NCBI GenBank assembly: GCA_003647095.1
Contig: QMME01000079.1
Span: 1-12,817 of the forward strand
Reading direction: 5' to 3'
From: Deltaproteobacteria bacterium
GTDB lineage: Bacteria > Myxococcota > B64-G9
DNA: 12,817 nt
Each line of letters starts with the position of its first letter. Position 1 is the first letter of the stretch. A model generated the notes under the pieces. That model worked only from the letters and a program-made list of their open reading frames with translations, did not search any database and was not told the DNA's origin. The position numbers were made by a program, and so were the translations under genes. Shown here piece by piece: positions 1-6,625 of the stretch.

Positions 1-50
1 ATGCGCGTGGTGTCTTGCCCCAGGTCGAATTGTCGCGAGCGCTGGATCAT
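1..50 (-). CDS. Start of an unidentified third operon gene, cut by the window edge
   Basis: Only the first 16 codons are visible, reading MIQRSRQFDLGQDTTR. The ATG at 50 overlaps the stop of the preceding phospholipase D-like gene by four bases (ATGA), and a GGAG lies about ten bases upstream of the ATG. This is the same arrangement as the junction between the two preceding genes, which is the main reason to call it a real gene. The fragment is too short to recognise a family. Genes of this kind next to phospholipase D-like proteins are often helicases or other nucleic-acid ATPases, but that is a guess from context and nothing in the 16 residues shows it. Confidence 0.6.
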   Translation of the reverse strand, partial: MIQRSRQFDLGQDTTR

Positions 51-2176
51 GACGTGCTCGTCTCCGGCAGCCGGCGGGCGGTTTTCTCGTATCTTCTGAA
101 AACACTGTTGTTGCGGAAGAACTCGGGATGGTCGCCGCGCAGTCCGGCAAGCAGCCCTTCTATCCGGCCTGTGGCCTGGTCTATGAATTCACGCCACTCC
201 CGCTGGTACCTGGAACTGGTACGGTAGTTTCTCGCGGCACGCAGGCAGGCAATGAGCTCCACCAGCTGAAATCCAGCCGCAACCGGGGTCTTGCCGCTGT
301 CGGTTGCCTCCACGCCCTTTACCACGGCACGGGCCAGCGACACCGGGCTTATCTCGCCCAGCAGGGCCAGCCTCATGGCCGCGGGTATGGACCGGGAGGC
401 GGCCCTGAGGTCTTCCTTCAGGCCCCGCAACGCCTCGATGAACTCGCGTACCTGGTACGAGCATATCCTTGATGTGTCCACCTGGCTTTTTCCCCGGTCG
501 TTGCCGTCCGGGCCGTTGTCTTTGCCGGGCGGTTGTCCGTGGGGGTTGGGAAACAGCTCCTCCCAGCTGATCTTTCCCTGGTAGTAATCGATGAGCTGGG
601 ACTCTTGCAGGCCACCGCTCTTTACGGCCAAGGGCAGGCTCTGCCTGGCCGTGTACGCCAGGTTGACCGGGAAAAAGCCACCCTGCGGGCATTGCGGCCA
701 GGTAATCAACAGCTGCTGCTCGCGCAGGATCTGCTCCAATACGCCGGCTTCGATTGCCAGTGACAGGCTGTTGGTGTCCTGGGCTGCGCCGGAGCGGTAC
801 AACTCCTGCCCCAGTCCGCCTTCGTGGTCGGCGATGGCGATTCGCCAGTGGGAAGGCAGCAGTTCGTCGGCGATCCGGACTGTCAATTCGAGGCTTTCTG
901 CATCTTCGGCGCGCGGGCTCAGCAGGATCTCACGGATGAACGCGGGCCACGGTCGTACGGGTTCGGTCTGTTCCTGCGTGGCCAGAGTGCCGCCGGCCTT
1001 GCCGTCGAGAGGGATCCTGCGGCCGACCGCGGGTGGCAGGAGATGGGCAAGTTCGTGCTTCTGTTTTCCCGTTGCCCTCACCACCAACCCGGCCTCGATG
1101 TTGGCCCGGGAGGGATCGCGGACGAATCCCCAGCCCCGGGCGGTGAAGTTGGCGGAGCCCAGATAGGCCAAGCCGGTCGTCTCTCCCTCGAACAGCACCA
1201 TCTTGGCGTGCAAGGGGCGGGTCTTGAGGTAGTCTCTGATCTGGACTTCCTGCTCCGGCACCCGGGGATCCACAGCCTGGGCGAAGAAGGCAGGCCCTGG
1301 TTTGCCGGGAGCGAACTGCCGGTAGGCCGCGGGAAGCGCTGGCAGGTAGTCTTCGTCAGCATGGGCCGCCGCTGGTGCCGCCTCGGTGTGCAGCAGGTTC
1401 TCGCTGTCCTGGGCCAGCAGGTGCCTGCGTTGCAGTTCTTCGGCGAATCGCCGCAACGGGCTGGCATCGTCAGACCAGAAGGGAGAGACGATGCGCACCC
1501 GGCGCACCGTCTCGTCCGGCGGCCACAGCGCCAGAAAGCGCTGCCAGAGAGGTTGCCCGGCGCCGCTCCACACGAACCAGCGGGAGTCGCCCCGGGAGGG
1601 CCCGGGCGGCCATTGCGCCAGCAGCTCGCGGGCCTGGTCCACGAGACGCTGGCACTCGGCGTCCCACCAGTGCCGGAAAAGCCCGGGCAGCGGCTCCATG
1701 GCGGCCTCGAGCAACGGGCCGGCGGCGGGGGAGTCGGCACTGGCCGTGATCACCGCCGCCACTTCCCGGTTCTCCCGGTAGCCGTTGCGGGTGAGATTGG
1801 CGCTGCCGACGATGAGCCTGACGGCGTTTTCGAAGATCAGCAGCGTTACCTTGGCGTGTAGTACGCCGGCGTTCCTAACTACCGGCACCAGGCGCAAGCG
1901 TGGAGACCTGGGCCTTCCCGCGTAGCGGGAAGCTTGCATGAAGATGACCGCGCCTTCCAGGCTGGCCAGTTTTTTCTCCAGTTCGATCCTGCTGGCCCAG
2001 CTACGGTCGTCCCAGGCGCCCAGTTCCAGCAGGGCAGGCAAGAAATCCAGCTCCACGAAATCTGGTTGCAGCTCGTAGGACGTTGCCAGCAACCCCCACA
2101 ATTGACCGAACCCCTTGGCCGGCACCAGCTTTTCGACCAGTTTCCTCTCGTTGATCTCGCGGGCCGTCCGGATCAT
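47..2176 (-). CDS. Phospholipase D-superfamily protein, Tdp1-like (two HxK...N motifs)
   Basis: This 709-aa protein carries two phospholipase D-type half-sites. The first has H107, K109 and, after a beta-strand, GSAN with N127. The second has H323, K325 and GSAN with N343, followed by FTARGWG. The Asp expected five residues after the Lys in classical HKD enzymes is Ile114 in the first site and Glu330 in the second, so the layout is HKN as in tyrosyl-DNA phosphodiesterase 1 and related nucleases. The family hydrolyses phosphodiester bonds through a covalent His intermediate; DNA as substrate is inference. A C-terminal region of about 300 residues after the second site is not recognised. No signal peptide or membrane segment is seen, so it should be cytoplasmic. 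The ATG at 2176 is chosen because it overlaps the upstream stop (ATGA) and has GAGG just upstream. Continuing in frame to 2428 would run deep into the upstream gene. It is the middle gene of a three-gene operon. Confidence 0.82.
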   Translation of the reverse strand: MIRTAREINERKLVEKLVPAKGFGQLWGLLATSYELQPDFVELDFLPALLELGAWDDRSWASRIELEKKLASLEGAVIFMQASRYAGRPRSPRLRLVPVVRNAGVLHAKVTLLIFENAVRLIVGSANLTRNGYRENREVAAVITASADSPAAGPLLEAAMEPLPGLFRHWWDAECQRLVDQARELLAQWPPGPSRGDSRWFVWSGAGQPLWQRFLALWPPDETVRRVRIVSPFWSDDASPLRRFAEELQRRHLLAQDSENLLHTEAAPAAAHADEDYLPALPAAYRQFAPGKPGPAFFAQAVDPRVPEQEVQIRDYLKTRPLHAKMVLFEGETTGLAYLGSANFTARGWGFVRDPSRANIEAGLVVRATGKQKHELAHLLPPAVGRRIPLDGKAGGTLATQEQTEPVRPWPAFIREILLSPRAEDAESLELTVRIADELLPSHWRIAIADHEGGLGQELYRSGAAQDTNSLSLAIEAGVLEQILREQQLLITWPQCPQGGFFPVNLAYTARQSLPLAVKSGGLQESQLIDYYQGKISWEELFPNPHGQPPGKDNGPDGNDRGKSQVDTSRICSYQVREFIEALRGLKEDLRAASRSIPAAMRLALLGEISPVSLARAVVKGVEATDSGKTPVAAGFQLVELIACLRAARNYRTSSRYQREWREFIDQATGRIEGLLAGLRGDHPEFFRNNSVFRRYEKTARRLPETSTS

Positions 2177-3525
2177 GACCACCTCGTTGCCCGGTACAGT
2201 TCGTCGGCCGCAGCCAAGCGGTAGGGATGTCCGCTGATGTCCTCGAGCGCCCTGGCCTCGAAGCCCAGTCCACCGACGCGCGCCGAGGTGAGCTGCAGGT
2301 GCCCGTCGCCGGACGACTCTATCCAGGGCAGCTTCCCCCGACCGGAGCCGTGTTCGAACTTGCCCCGCTGAACATCCCGGTGTCGCGCCAGGATCTCCCC
2401 GGCCAGTGCCCGCGCCTCTGCGCTGCAAGCGGCAGCTGCCCGCAGGAAGGTACCGACATCGTCGAGCTTACCGAGTTCCTGGCGGAGCTCATCGGTTGTG
2501 CAGGCGGCCCGTGTTTTCAGAAAATCCGCGGCTGCCTGCGGCATCTCCCGGCGCACTCGGGCGAACACCGGATCCGCGGCGAGTTCGGCGACGGGCAACC
2601 GGCCGGCGGGTGCTCGGCGGCAGAGCCACAGCATCCTTTCGAATCCCAGCTGAGCCCAGCGGTAGGCCTGCTCGTAGGCAAGTATGCAGCTGATGGTGTC
2701 TACGAAGTAGGCGTACTCGCCTCCCCGGCGGGCTACGTCGGCAAAAACGCGCTGCAGCCGGGACAGATCGTCTTCTTTCTGGTCACGGTAAGGATGTCTT
2801 GCCAGCAGCTCTGCCATGGTGAACCTGGTGTGATCCCGGCGCAGGCCGATGGCCAGGCACCTGGCCTCGGTGGGAGTGAAATCGCCGTTGATGTGTACCC
2901 TGGCCCCCCAGTTGGCGAGTTTTGCCAGGCCAACCTCGGAACCGTTCATCACCGCCGTCCTGATGTGCAGGTCTGCCTTGGTTTCCTTGAGAAACCCCTC
3001 GGCGAGCGTCCAGCCCAGGGCGGGGGTGAGGTTGAGTGTTTTCTTGTCCAGGAGCCGGAGATTCTCGGCCACCGTGCCGTAGATGCCGAGGACCCCATAG
3101 GCTGTCTGCCGGGAGAGCAGCTTGTAGTCCGGGGTGGTGGACGTCCTGCCCTGCTTGCCCAGGATCTCCAGCCGATTCTTGGCGTAGGTCACACCGCGCA
3201 GGCCCGCGGGCTCCTGGCCGTTCTGCTCCGCGGCCAGGACGCAGGCCAGCGCCCACAGTCTTTCCATGCGCAGGACGTACTTGTGCCGCTGCTCGTATTG
3301 CTTCCGGGGCGGCTCGCGGCGCAGGCCTTCACCGTGAGCCTTGTCGGCAAGGTAGGCACCGGCGCAGAGGACGCTGAAGTACCGGGGCCGGTCGGCCACG
3401 TTGGTCAGCCCGGGCAGGAGCTTTTCGGCCAGGATCAGGTAGCCCCTTTCGAAGCCCAGGGGATCGATGCTGCCGCTGGGCAGGTCGAGGGGATCGTAGG
3501 CACTCAGGAAAAGCTCTACACCCAA
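2173..3525 (-). CDS. Uncharacterised protein, first gene of a PLD-containing operon
   Basis: This protein of about 450 aa belongs to no family I can name securely. The N-terminus has a run of the type SIDPLGFERGYL...LLPGLTNVADRPRYFSVL. That distantly recalls the N-terminus of DUF6361-type proteins (a short start, then LFPGT...TRxRYF), but this is from memory and unchecked. The C-terminal part has a basic segment, HRDVQRGKFEHGSGRGKLPW, which could contact nucleic acid. It has no signal peptide or membrane helix. The stop overlaps the start of the PLD-like gene by four bases, so the two are probably translated together. The start is ambiguous: GTG at 3531 has GGAGG directly against it, while TTG at 3525 has the same GGAGG at a normal six-base spacing and is preferred here. 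An in-frame stop lies four codons upstream of the GTG. A role as sensor or adaptor for the PLD protein is inference. Confidence 0.72.
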   Translation of the reverse strand: MGVELFLSAYDPLDLPSGSIDPLGFERGYLILAEKLLPGLTNVADRPRYFSVLCAGAYLADKAHGEGLRREPPRKQYEQRHKYVLRMERLWALACVLAAEQNGQEPAGLRGVTYAKNRLEILGKQGRTSTTPDYKLLSRQTAYGVLGIYGTVAENLRLLDKKTLNLTPALGWTLAEGFLKETKADLHIRTAVMNGSEVGLAKLANWGARVHINGDFTPTEARCLAIGLRRDHTRFTMAELLARHPYRDQKEDDLSRLQRVFADVARRGGEYAYFVDTISCILAYEQAYRWAQLGFERMLWLCRRAPAGRLPVAELAADPVFARVRREMPQAAADFLKTRAACTTDELRQELGKLDDVGTFLRAAAACSAEARALAGEILARHRDVQRGKFEHGSGRGKLPWIESSGDGHLQLTSARVGGLGFEARALEDISGHPYRLAAADELYRATRWS

Positions 3526-3555
3526 CTCCACCCTCCATTTTCAGTCCCGGGCCAG

Positions 3556-3582
3556 ATTGTAGCCAGTGAGTCCGACATTCAA
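3556..3582 (-). promoter_or_regulatory. Candidate promoter of the PLD operon
   Basis: Reading leftwards, TTGAAT (3582-3577) is followed after 15 bases by TACAAT (3561-3556). The -10 match is good and the spacing is one or two bases shorter than ideal. It would give a leader of roughly 20 bases containing the GGAGG at 3536-3532. It is the best sigma-70-like candidate seen upstream of the operon. Confidence 0.35.
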
Positions 3583-3592
3583 ATACACGCCC

Positions 3593-3616
3593 ATCCTGCC
3601 ACAGGGATTGCAGGAT
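3593..3616. promoter_or_regulatory. Operator-like inverted repeat upstream of the PLD operon
   Basis: There are perfect 7-base arms, ATCCTGC at 3593-3599 and GCAGGAT at 3610-3616, with a 10-base spacer. The repeat sits about ten bases upstream of the candidate -35 of the PLD operon, where an activator or repressor could bind. No matching regulator gene is in the window. Confidence 0.3.
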
Positions 3617-3741
3617 ACCCAAGCGGTGACAGAAGCTCAAGCCGTGGCTCTCCCTGCCGTTCGTACATGCAACCCCGGATTCACATGAAACCGCGAGGTG
3701 GTGATAACACGGTTGCCGGAACCCACCGGGACCCCCCGGCG

Positions 3742-3757
3742 GGGCCTGTCCCCGCCC
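3742..3757. repeat. 16-bp direct repeat, copy 1
   Basis: GGGCCTGTCCCCGCCC occurs here and again, identically, at 3910-3925. The two copies lie on either side of the 105-bp inverted-repeat element at 3784-3888. They are not directly at its ends, so they are not a simple target-site duplication. Confidence 0.6.
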
Positions 3758-3783
3758 GGTTGCTCGTTGATCATCCCTGCCGG

Positions 3784-3888
3784 GGGAAAATGTCGACACT
3801 TGGTGCTGTTTGTTCACATGTATATATTTCAAGGTGTTAGGCCGCCTTCGGCAAAAATGGCGACATTGTCGACAGTCGCCATTTTCCC
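3784..3888. mobile_element. 105-bp element with terminal inverted repeats, possible MITE or IS remnant
   Basis: The left end reads GGGAAAATGTCGACA (3784-3798). The reverse complement of the right end (3874-3888) reads GGGAAAATGGCGACT, matching at 13 of 15 positions. The right end also holds a second inverted repeat with perfect 11-base arms, AAAATGGCGAC at 3854-3864 and its complement at 3875-3885. The 8-base palindrome TGTCGACA occurs at 3791-3798 and 3867-3874. No coding sequence fits inside and the middle is AT-rich (TATATAT near 3820). No target-site duplication was found. It could be a short non-autonomous element, a decayed IS end, or a complex regulatory site. Confidence 0.4.
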
Positions 3889-3909
3889 GTGCCAACTTTT
3901 CTACCCCCC

Positions 3910-3925
3910 GGGCCTGTCCCCGCCC
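3910..3925. repeat. 16-bp direct repeat, copy 2
   Basis: This is an identical copy of the sequence at 3742-3757. Its core, CCTGTCCC, also occurs in inverted form (GGGACAGG) at 6034-6041 in another intergenic region, which suggests a dispersed intergenic repeat. Confidence 0.6.
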
Positions 3926-3936
3926 TGGCCCCGTTG

Positions 3937-3965
3937 TTGACAGGAAACCGGGGCCCTGCTAGCCA
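3937..3965 (+). promoter_or_regulatory. Sigma-70-like promoter for the cysteine-rich lipoprotein
   Basis: A perfect TTGACA at 3937-3942 is followed after 17 bases by TAGCCA (3960-3965). The -10 is weak, but the spacing is ideal and the leader of about 40 bases ends in a strong ribosome binding site. The same TTGACA-17-TAG layout precedes coaD. Confidence 0.5.
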
Positions 3966-4009
3966 TGGTGCGCAGAAGCTGTTTTGCTGGGCAAGAAAGG
4001 AGTAATGGC

Positions 4010-4402
4010 ATGAACAGGTGCCTGCTGGCGTTGTTTCTGGTGGGAAGTCTGGGGGTGGTTTCGGGCTGCGGTGGAGACGATGCCAATGCCCTGAAGGTGG
4101 GCGGCGAGTGCAGCAACCTGCAGGACTGCGGGGTGGATCCCGAAGAGCAACCCCCGCCGCTCGAGTGCCTGGCCGGGTTCAAGGGCGGCTACTGCGGCAA
4201 GACCGGCTGCACCGCCAGCAGCGAATGCCCCGAGGGCTCGGCCTGTGCCGACTTCGAGGGCATCTTCTACTGCTTCCTCACCTGCACCGACAAGAGCGAG
4301 TGCAACCAGAACCGCGGCGTCGACAACGAGTCGAACTGCTCGAGCAACTACAAGACGGTGGAGAACACCGAGCAGAAGCTGTGCATTCCCCCCGCCGGCT
4401 GA
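4010..4402 (+). CDS. Small cysteine-rich lipoprotein
   Basis: This is a 130-aa exported protein. Residues 1-19 form a lipoprotein signal peptide (short basic start, hydrophobic LLALFLVGSLGVV) ending in the lipobox V-S-G-C with the lipidated Cys20. Position +2 is Gly, so there is no inner-membrane retention signal of the Asp type and an outer-membrane location is likely. The mature part has 12 further cysteines (residues 34, 40, 53, 62, 67, 73, 79, 88, 92, 98, 110 and 125), an even number that would allow six disulfides. Secreted Cys-rich proteins of this type are common in Myxococcota and relatives, but I cannot assign a function. The ATG at 4010 is chosen over an upstream in-frame ATG at 3965 because AAGGAG (3997-4002) is correctly spaced and the signal peptide starts there. 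It is convergent with the next gene, with a 32-base gap. Confidence 0.85.
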   Translation: MNRCLLALFLVGSLGVVSGCGGDDANALKVGGECSNLQDCGVDPEEQPPPLECLAGFKGGYCGKTGCTASSECPEGSACADFEGIFYCFLTCTDKSECNQNRGVDNESNCSSNYKTVENTEQKLCIPPAG

Positions 4403-4434
4403 CGAATCCCGGCTGACGCACGTCGCGGACCCCC

Positions 4435-5871
4435 CTAGGGTCTCTGGCAGGAGATGAACAGGGGACCGGGGCTTTCGGCGCCGGGCGCGGCGCCGCCGGC
4501 CAGCAGGCCGCCCGCGGCCGGCTGCAGGCGCAGCCGCTCGCCCGACCAGGGATCCCGGGCCAGGGCCTGAAGCGGCCCGGGCAAGTCTCCCTCCCGGGCC
4601 GGGCAGGCGCCGCCGCCGGCAAGCCCGGCCCGCAGCTCGGCCTGCAGCCGCAGCGCCGCCAGGGCCTCGAGCAGGCGGTGATCATCTTCCAGGTACTTCG
4701 AGTAGGCCGGGGCCAACACTCCCTGCAACATCTCCAGCACCTGCTCGAGCAGGGCCCGCTGCTTGTCGGTGGACAGGGCCAGCCGGCCCAGCATCTCCCA
4801 GCGCGAGGGCGGCTGCCCGGACAGGCGCTTTTCGATCCGGCGCAGGCCCTCCAGGCAGCGGGCCGGCGGCCGCTCGAGCCGGCAGGAGCGAACCAACTCC
4901 TCGCGCAGCCCCTCGGCGGCCAGTATGGCCAGGGCCGCTGCCTGGGCGCTCGACACTCCCTCGGGCAGGTCGCCGGCCGGGAAGGCAGGCAGCGGTACGG
5001 CCGGAGCGCCGCCGGCAGGCTGCGGCTCCCCCGGCCCGAGCATGGGCAGGAACATGTTGAGCTCGAGCGCCAGGTACTCGGCCGGCAGGTAGGTGGCCGG
5101 GTGAACGTGGCCGTCGAGCAGCAAAGCCAGTTTACGGGCCGCTTCCTCCAGGCGCGGCCGGGAAAGCGGCCGGTCGAGCACCGCGCCGAGCGGCGGCAAC
5201 AGGGTCTGCTGGGCCTTTATCGAGACCACGGTGAGCAGCAGGCTGGTGCCGCCGCGGGCCAGATCCTGGAACGAACGCAGGGCCGGCAGCAGCAGCCGCA
5301 GGGCTCCGGTGTCGTTGCCGACGGCCTCCCGCGCCCAGGCCAGGTGGGCGACCAGCCGTGCCAGGCGCACCAGACCCCGGGGATCGGGCTCCTTGGCCAG
5401 TCCGGGCCGGAAGGGGCTGCAGCCCTGCCGGCAGCGGGCCACCCGCTGCAGCCGGTCGAGCACCGGCTGGCAGGTGCGCTCGAGGTCGCCCAGCCAGGCA
5501 GGGGGTCGATAGGCGGACTGCGGTGCCGTTCCGGTCCGGGGGAAGTGTTCCGGCATTCCCTGGGCCAGTTGCTCGGCGTGCCGGGCCAGCGCGTCGGCGC
5601 AGCCGCCACGGTTGGTGTCGTCGACCAGGGCGGTCATCTCCGGGCCGACGTCTCCGGGCAGGGGCGGATCGAGCAGGGCCCGGCGCGGGCAGGTGCGGGC
5701 ACGAAGTTCGGCCAGGTGCTGCTGCAGCTGCCGGCGCAGCCCGGCGATGCGCTCGGCGGGCACCAGGACGATCTCTCCGCCGCCGGCACCCTGCCGGCTG
5801 TGGCAGGACGAGGCCGCCGGCAACCAGCAGGCCGCCAGCAGCACGAACAGGACGGTGCGTGTCTTTTTCAT
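4435..5871 (-). CDS. Putative lipoprotein of unknown function, 478 aa
   Basis: The N-terminus is a signal peptide (MKKTR, hydrophobic VLFVLLAACWLPAA) ending in A-S-S-C, a loose lipobox with the acceptor at Cys23. The mature protein is mostly predicted helix, rich in Leu, Ala and Arg. It carries a small cluster of cysteines (61, 91, 134, 147, 151) and a Pro/Gly/Ala linker near 280-305. The C-terminus contains RDPWSGERLRLQP followed by GGLLAGGAAP and a short tail. This resembles the 'DP(F/W)xGxPLxY...G..lys.G' ending seen in many uncharacterised exported proteins of Planctomycetes and Myxococcota (family memory, unchecked). The start at 5871 is chosen over an in-frame ATG at 5913 because AGGAGAGG lies just upstream and the signal peptide begins there. 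No function can be assigned. It is a single gene, convergent with the Cys-rich lipoprotein and divergent from coaD. Confidence 0.75.
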   Translation of the reverse strand: MKKTRTVLFVLLAACWLPAASSCHSRQGAGGGEIVLVPAERIAGLRRQLQQHLAELRARTCPRRALLDPPLPGDVGPEMTALVDDTNRGGCADALARHAEQLAQGMPEHFPRTGTAPQSAYRPPAWLGDLERTCQPVLDRLQRVARCRQGCSPFRPGLAKEPDPRGLVRLARLVAHLAWAREAVGNDTGALRLLLPALRSFQDLARGGTSLLLTVVSIKAQQTLLPPLGAVLDRPLSRPRLEEAARKLALLLDGHVHPATYLPAEYLALELNMFLPMLGPGEPQPAGGAPAVPLPAFPAGDLPEGVSSAQAAALAILAAEGLREELVRSCRLERPPARCLEGLRRIEKRLSGQPPSRWEMLGRLALSTDKQRALLEQVLEMLQGVLAPAYSKYLEDDHRLLEALAALRLQAELRAGLAGGGACPAREGDLPGPLQALARDPWSGERLRLQPAAGGLLAGGAAPGAESPGPLFISCQRP

Positions 5872-6003
5872 GCCTCTCCTCGCAGGCAAGGTAACATTTG
5901 CATAGTTCATCACCGCTCGGCAGGGAAGTAAATACGGATGACAATCGGGCGCTACCCGGAATGGGGGACGGTCTTAACTTATTAACTTTTCTCGGCAGCA
6001 GCG

Positions 6004-6038
6004 GAGCAGCAGGGACGGAGCAGCAGAGCAGCAGGGAC
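6004..6038. repeat. Short tandem-like repeat upstream of coaD
   Basis: GAGCAGCAGGGAC occurs identically at 6004-6016 and 6026-6038 (22-base period), with a related CAGCAGCGGAGCAGC just before. The repeat is preceded by an AT-rich run, CTTAACTTATTAACTTTT (5973-5990), unlike the surrounding DNA. It may be part of a REP-like dispersed intergenic element. No open frame is convincing here. Confidence 0.45.
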
Positions 6039-6075
6039 AGGCACGTTGTTGTTGGGGGTTTGCCCGGGGCACGCG

Positions 6076-6104
6076 TTGACAGTCGGGCCGCGGGAAGCTA
6101 GTGT
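6076..6104 (+). promoter_or_regulatory. Sigma-70-like promoter of the coaD operon
   Basis: A perfect TTGACA at 6076-6081 is followed after 17 bases by TAGTGT at 6099-6104. A start site near 6111 would give a leader of about 23 bases containing AAGGAGG. The layout is nearly the same as at 3937-3965. Confidence 0.55.
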
Positions 6105-6133
6105 TTGCCCAGCGAACACCAAGGAGGACGAGC

Positions 6134-6625
6134 GTGAACGGACTGGCCATCTATCCCGGTTCCTTCGATCCCTTCACCAGCGGCCACCTCGACATCGTGC
6201 AGCGGGCGGCCCAGCTGTTTCCCCGCCTCATCGTGGCGGTGGCCGTCAACGTGCGCAAGATGCCTACCTTCACCGTGGAAGAACGCGTGCAGATGCTGCA
6301 GGAGTCGCTGGAGGGCATGGAGCAAGTGGAGGTGGATTCCTTTTCCGGGCTGCTGGTGGACTACGCCCGCCAGCGCGGTGCCCGCATCATCGTGCGCGGC
6401 CTGCGCGCGCTCAGCGACTTCGAAAACGAGTTCCAGATGGCCCACATGAACCGCCGCCTGCACCCGGACCTGGAGACGGTGTTCATGATGACCAGCCAGG
6501 AACACTTCTACGTCTCCTCCCAGACGGTCAAGGAAGTGGCCTTCTTCGACGGCAACGTCTCCGGCCTGGTGCCGGAGCCGGTGCTGCGGCGCCTGCGCAA
6601 CCAACGCGGGACAGGAGGATTTTGA
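6134..6625 (+). CDS. coaD: Phosphopantetheine adenylyltransferase
   Basis: The enzyme transfers AMP from ATP to 4'-phosphopantetheine to give dephospho-CoA, the fourth step of coenzyme A synthesis from pantothenate, in the cytoplasm. The protein is 163 aa, normal for the family. It is a nucleotidyltransferase with PGSFDPFTSGH near the N-terminus (His18 of the T/HxGH-type motif). Lys42 and the IIVRGLR segment with Arg88 and Arg91 fall at the same positions as the known active-site residues of the E. coli enzyme, and SSQTVKEVA carries the late ATP-binding motif. The start is GTG at 6134, six bases after a perfect AAGGAGG (6121-6127); an in-frame ATG at 6101 lies in the promoter and is rejected. 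The stop overlaps the start of the next gene by one base (TGATG), so the two are co-translated. Confidence 0.97.
   Translation: MNGLAIYPGSFDPFTSGHLDIVQRAAQLFPRLIVAVAVNVRKMPTFTVEERVQMLQESLEGMEQVEVDSFSGLLVDYARQRGARIIVRGLRALSDFENEFQMAHMNRRLHPDLETVFMMTSQEHFYVSSQTVKEVAFFDGNVSGLVPEPVLRRLRNQRGTGGF

Noticed and set aside
824..1861. 345-codon open frame on the plus strand
   Set aside because: It is antisense to the PLD gene, with no recognisable motif.
2177..2428. N-terminal extension of the PLD protein
   Set aside because: The extra 84 codons lie inside the upstream gene in another frame; the ATGA overlap and GAGG at 2176 give a better start.
2227..3840. 537-codon open frame on the plus strand
   Set aside because: It lies antisense to the first gene of the PLD operon; its composition follows the complementary codons, it shows no domain, and it runs into the intergenic repeats. 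It is a GC-driven shadow.
3854..3885. Rho-independent terminator (11-bp stem with A-run and T-run)
   Set aside because: No gene on either strand ends into it; the flanking T-run is only four bases and is followed by C. It fits the inverted-repeat element better.
3926..3942. Sigma-54 promoter at TGGCCCCGTTGTTGAC
   Set aside because: The -12 element has GA in place of the essential GC; the overlapping TTGACA promoter is a better explanation.
4428..4442. Terminator between the two convergent lipoprotein genes
   Set aside because: GACCC/GGGTC gives only a five-base stem with no T-run, and it overlaps the stop codon of the minus-strand gene.
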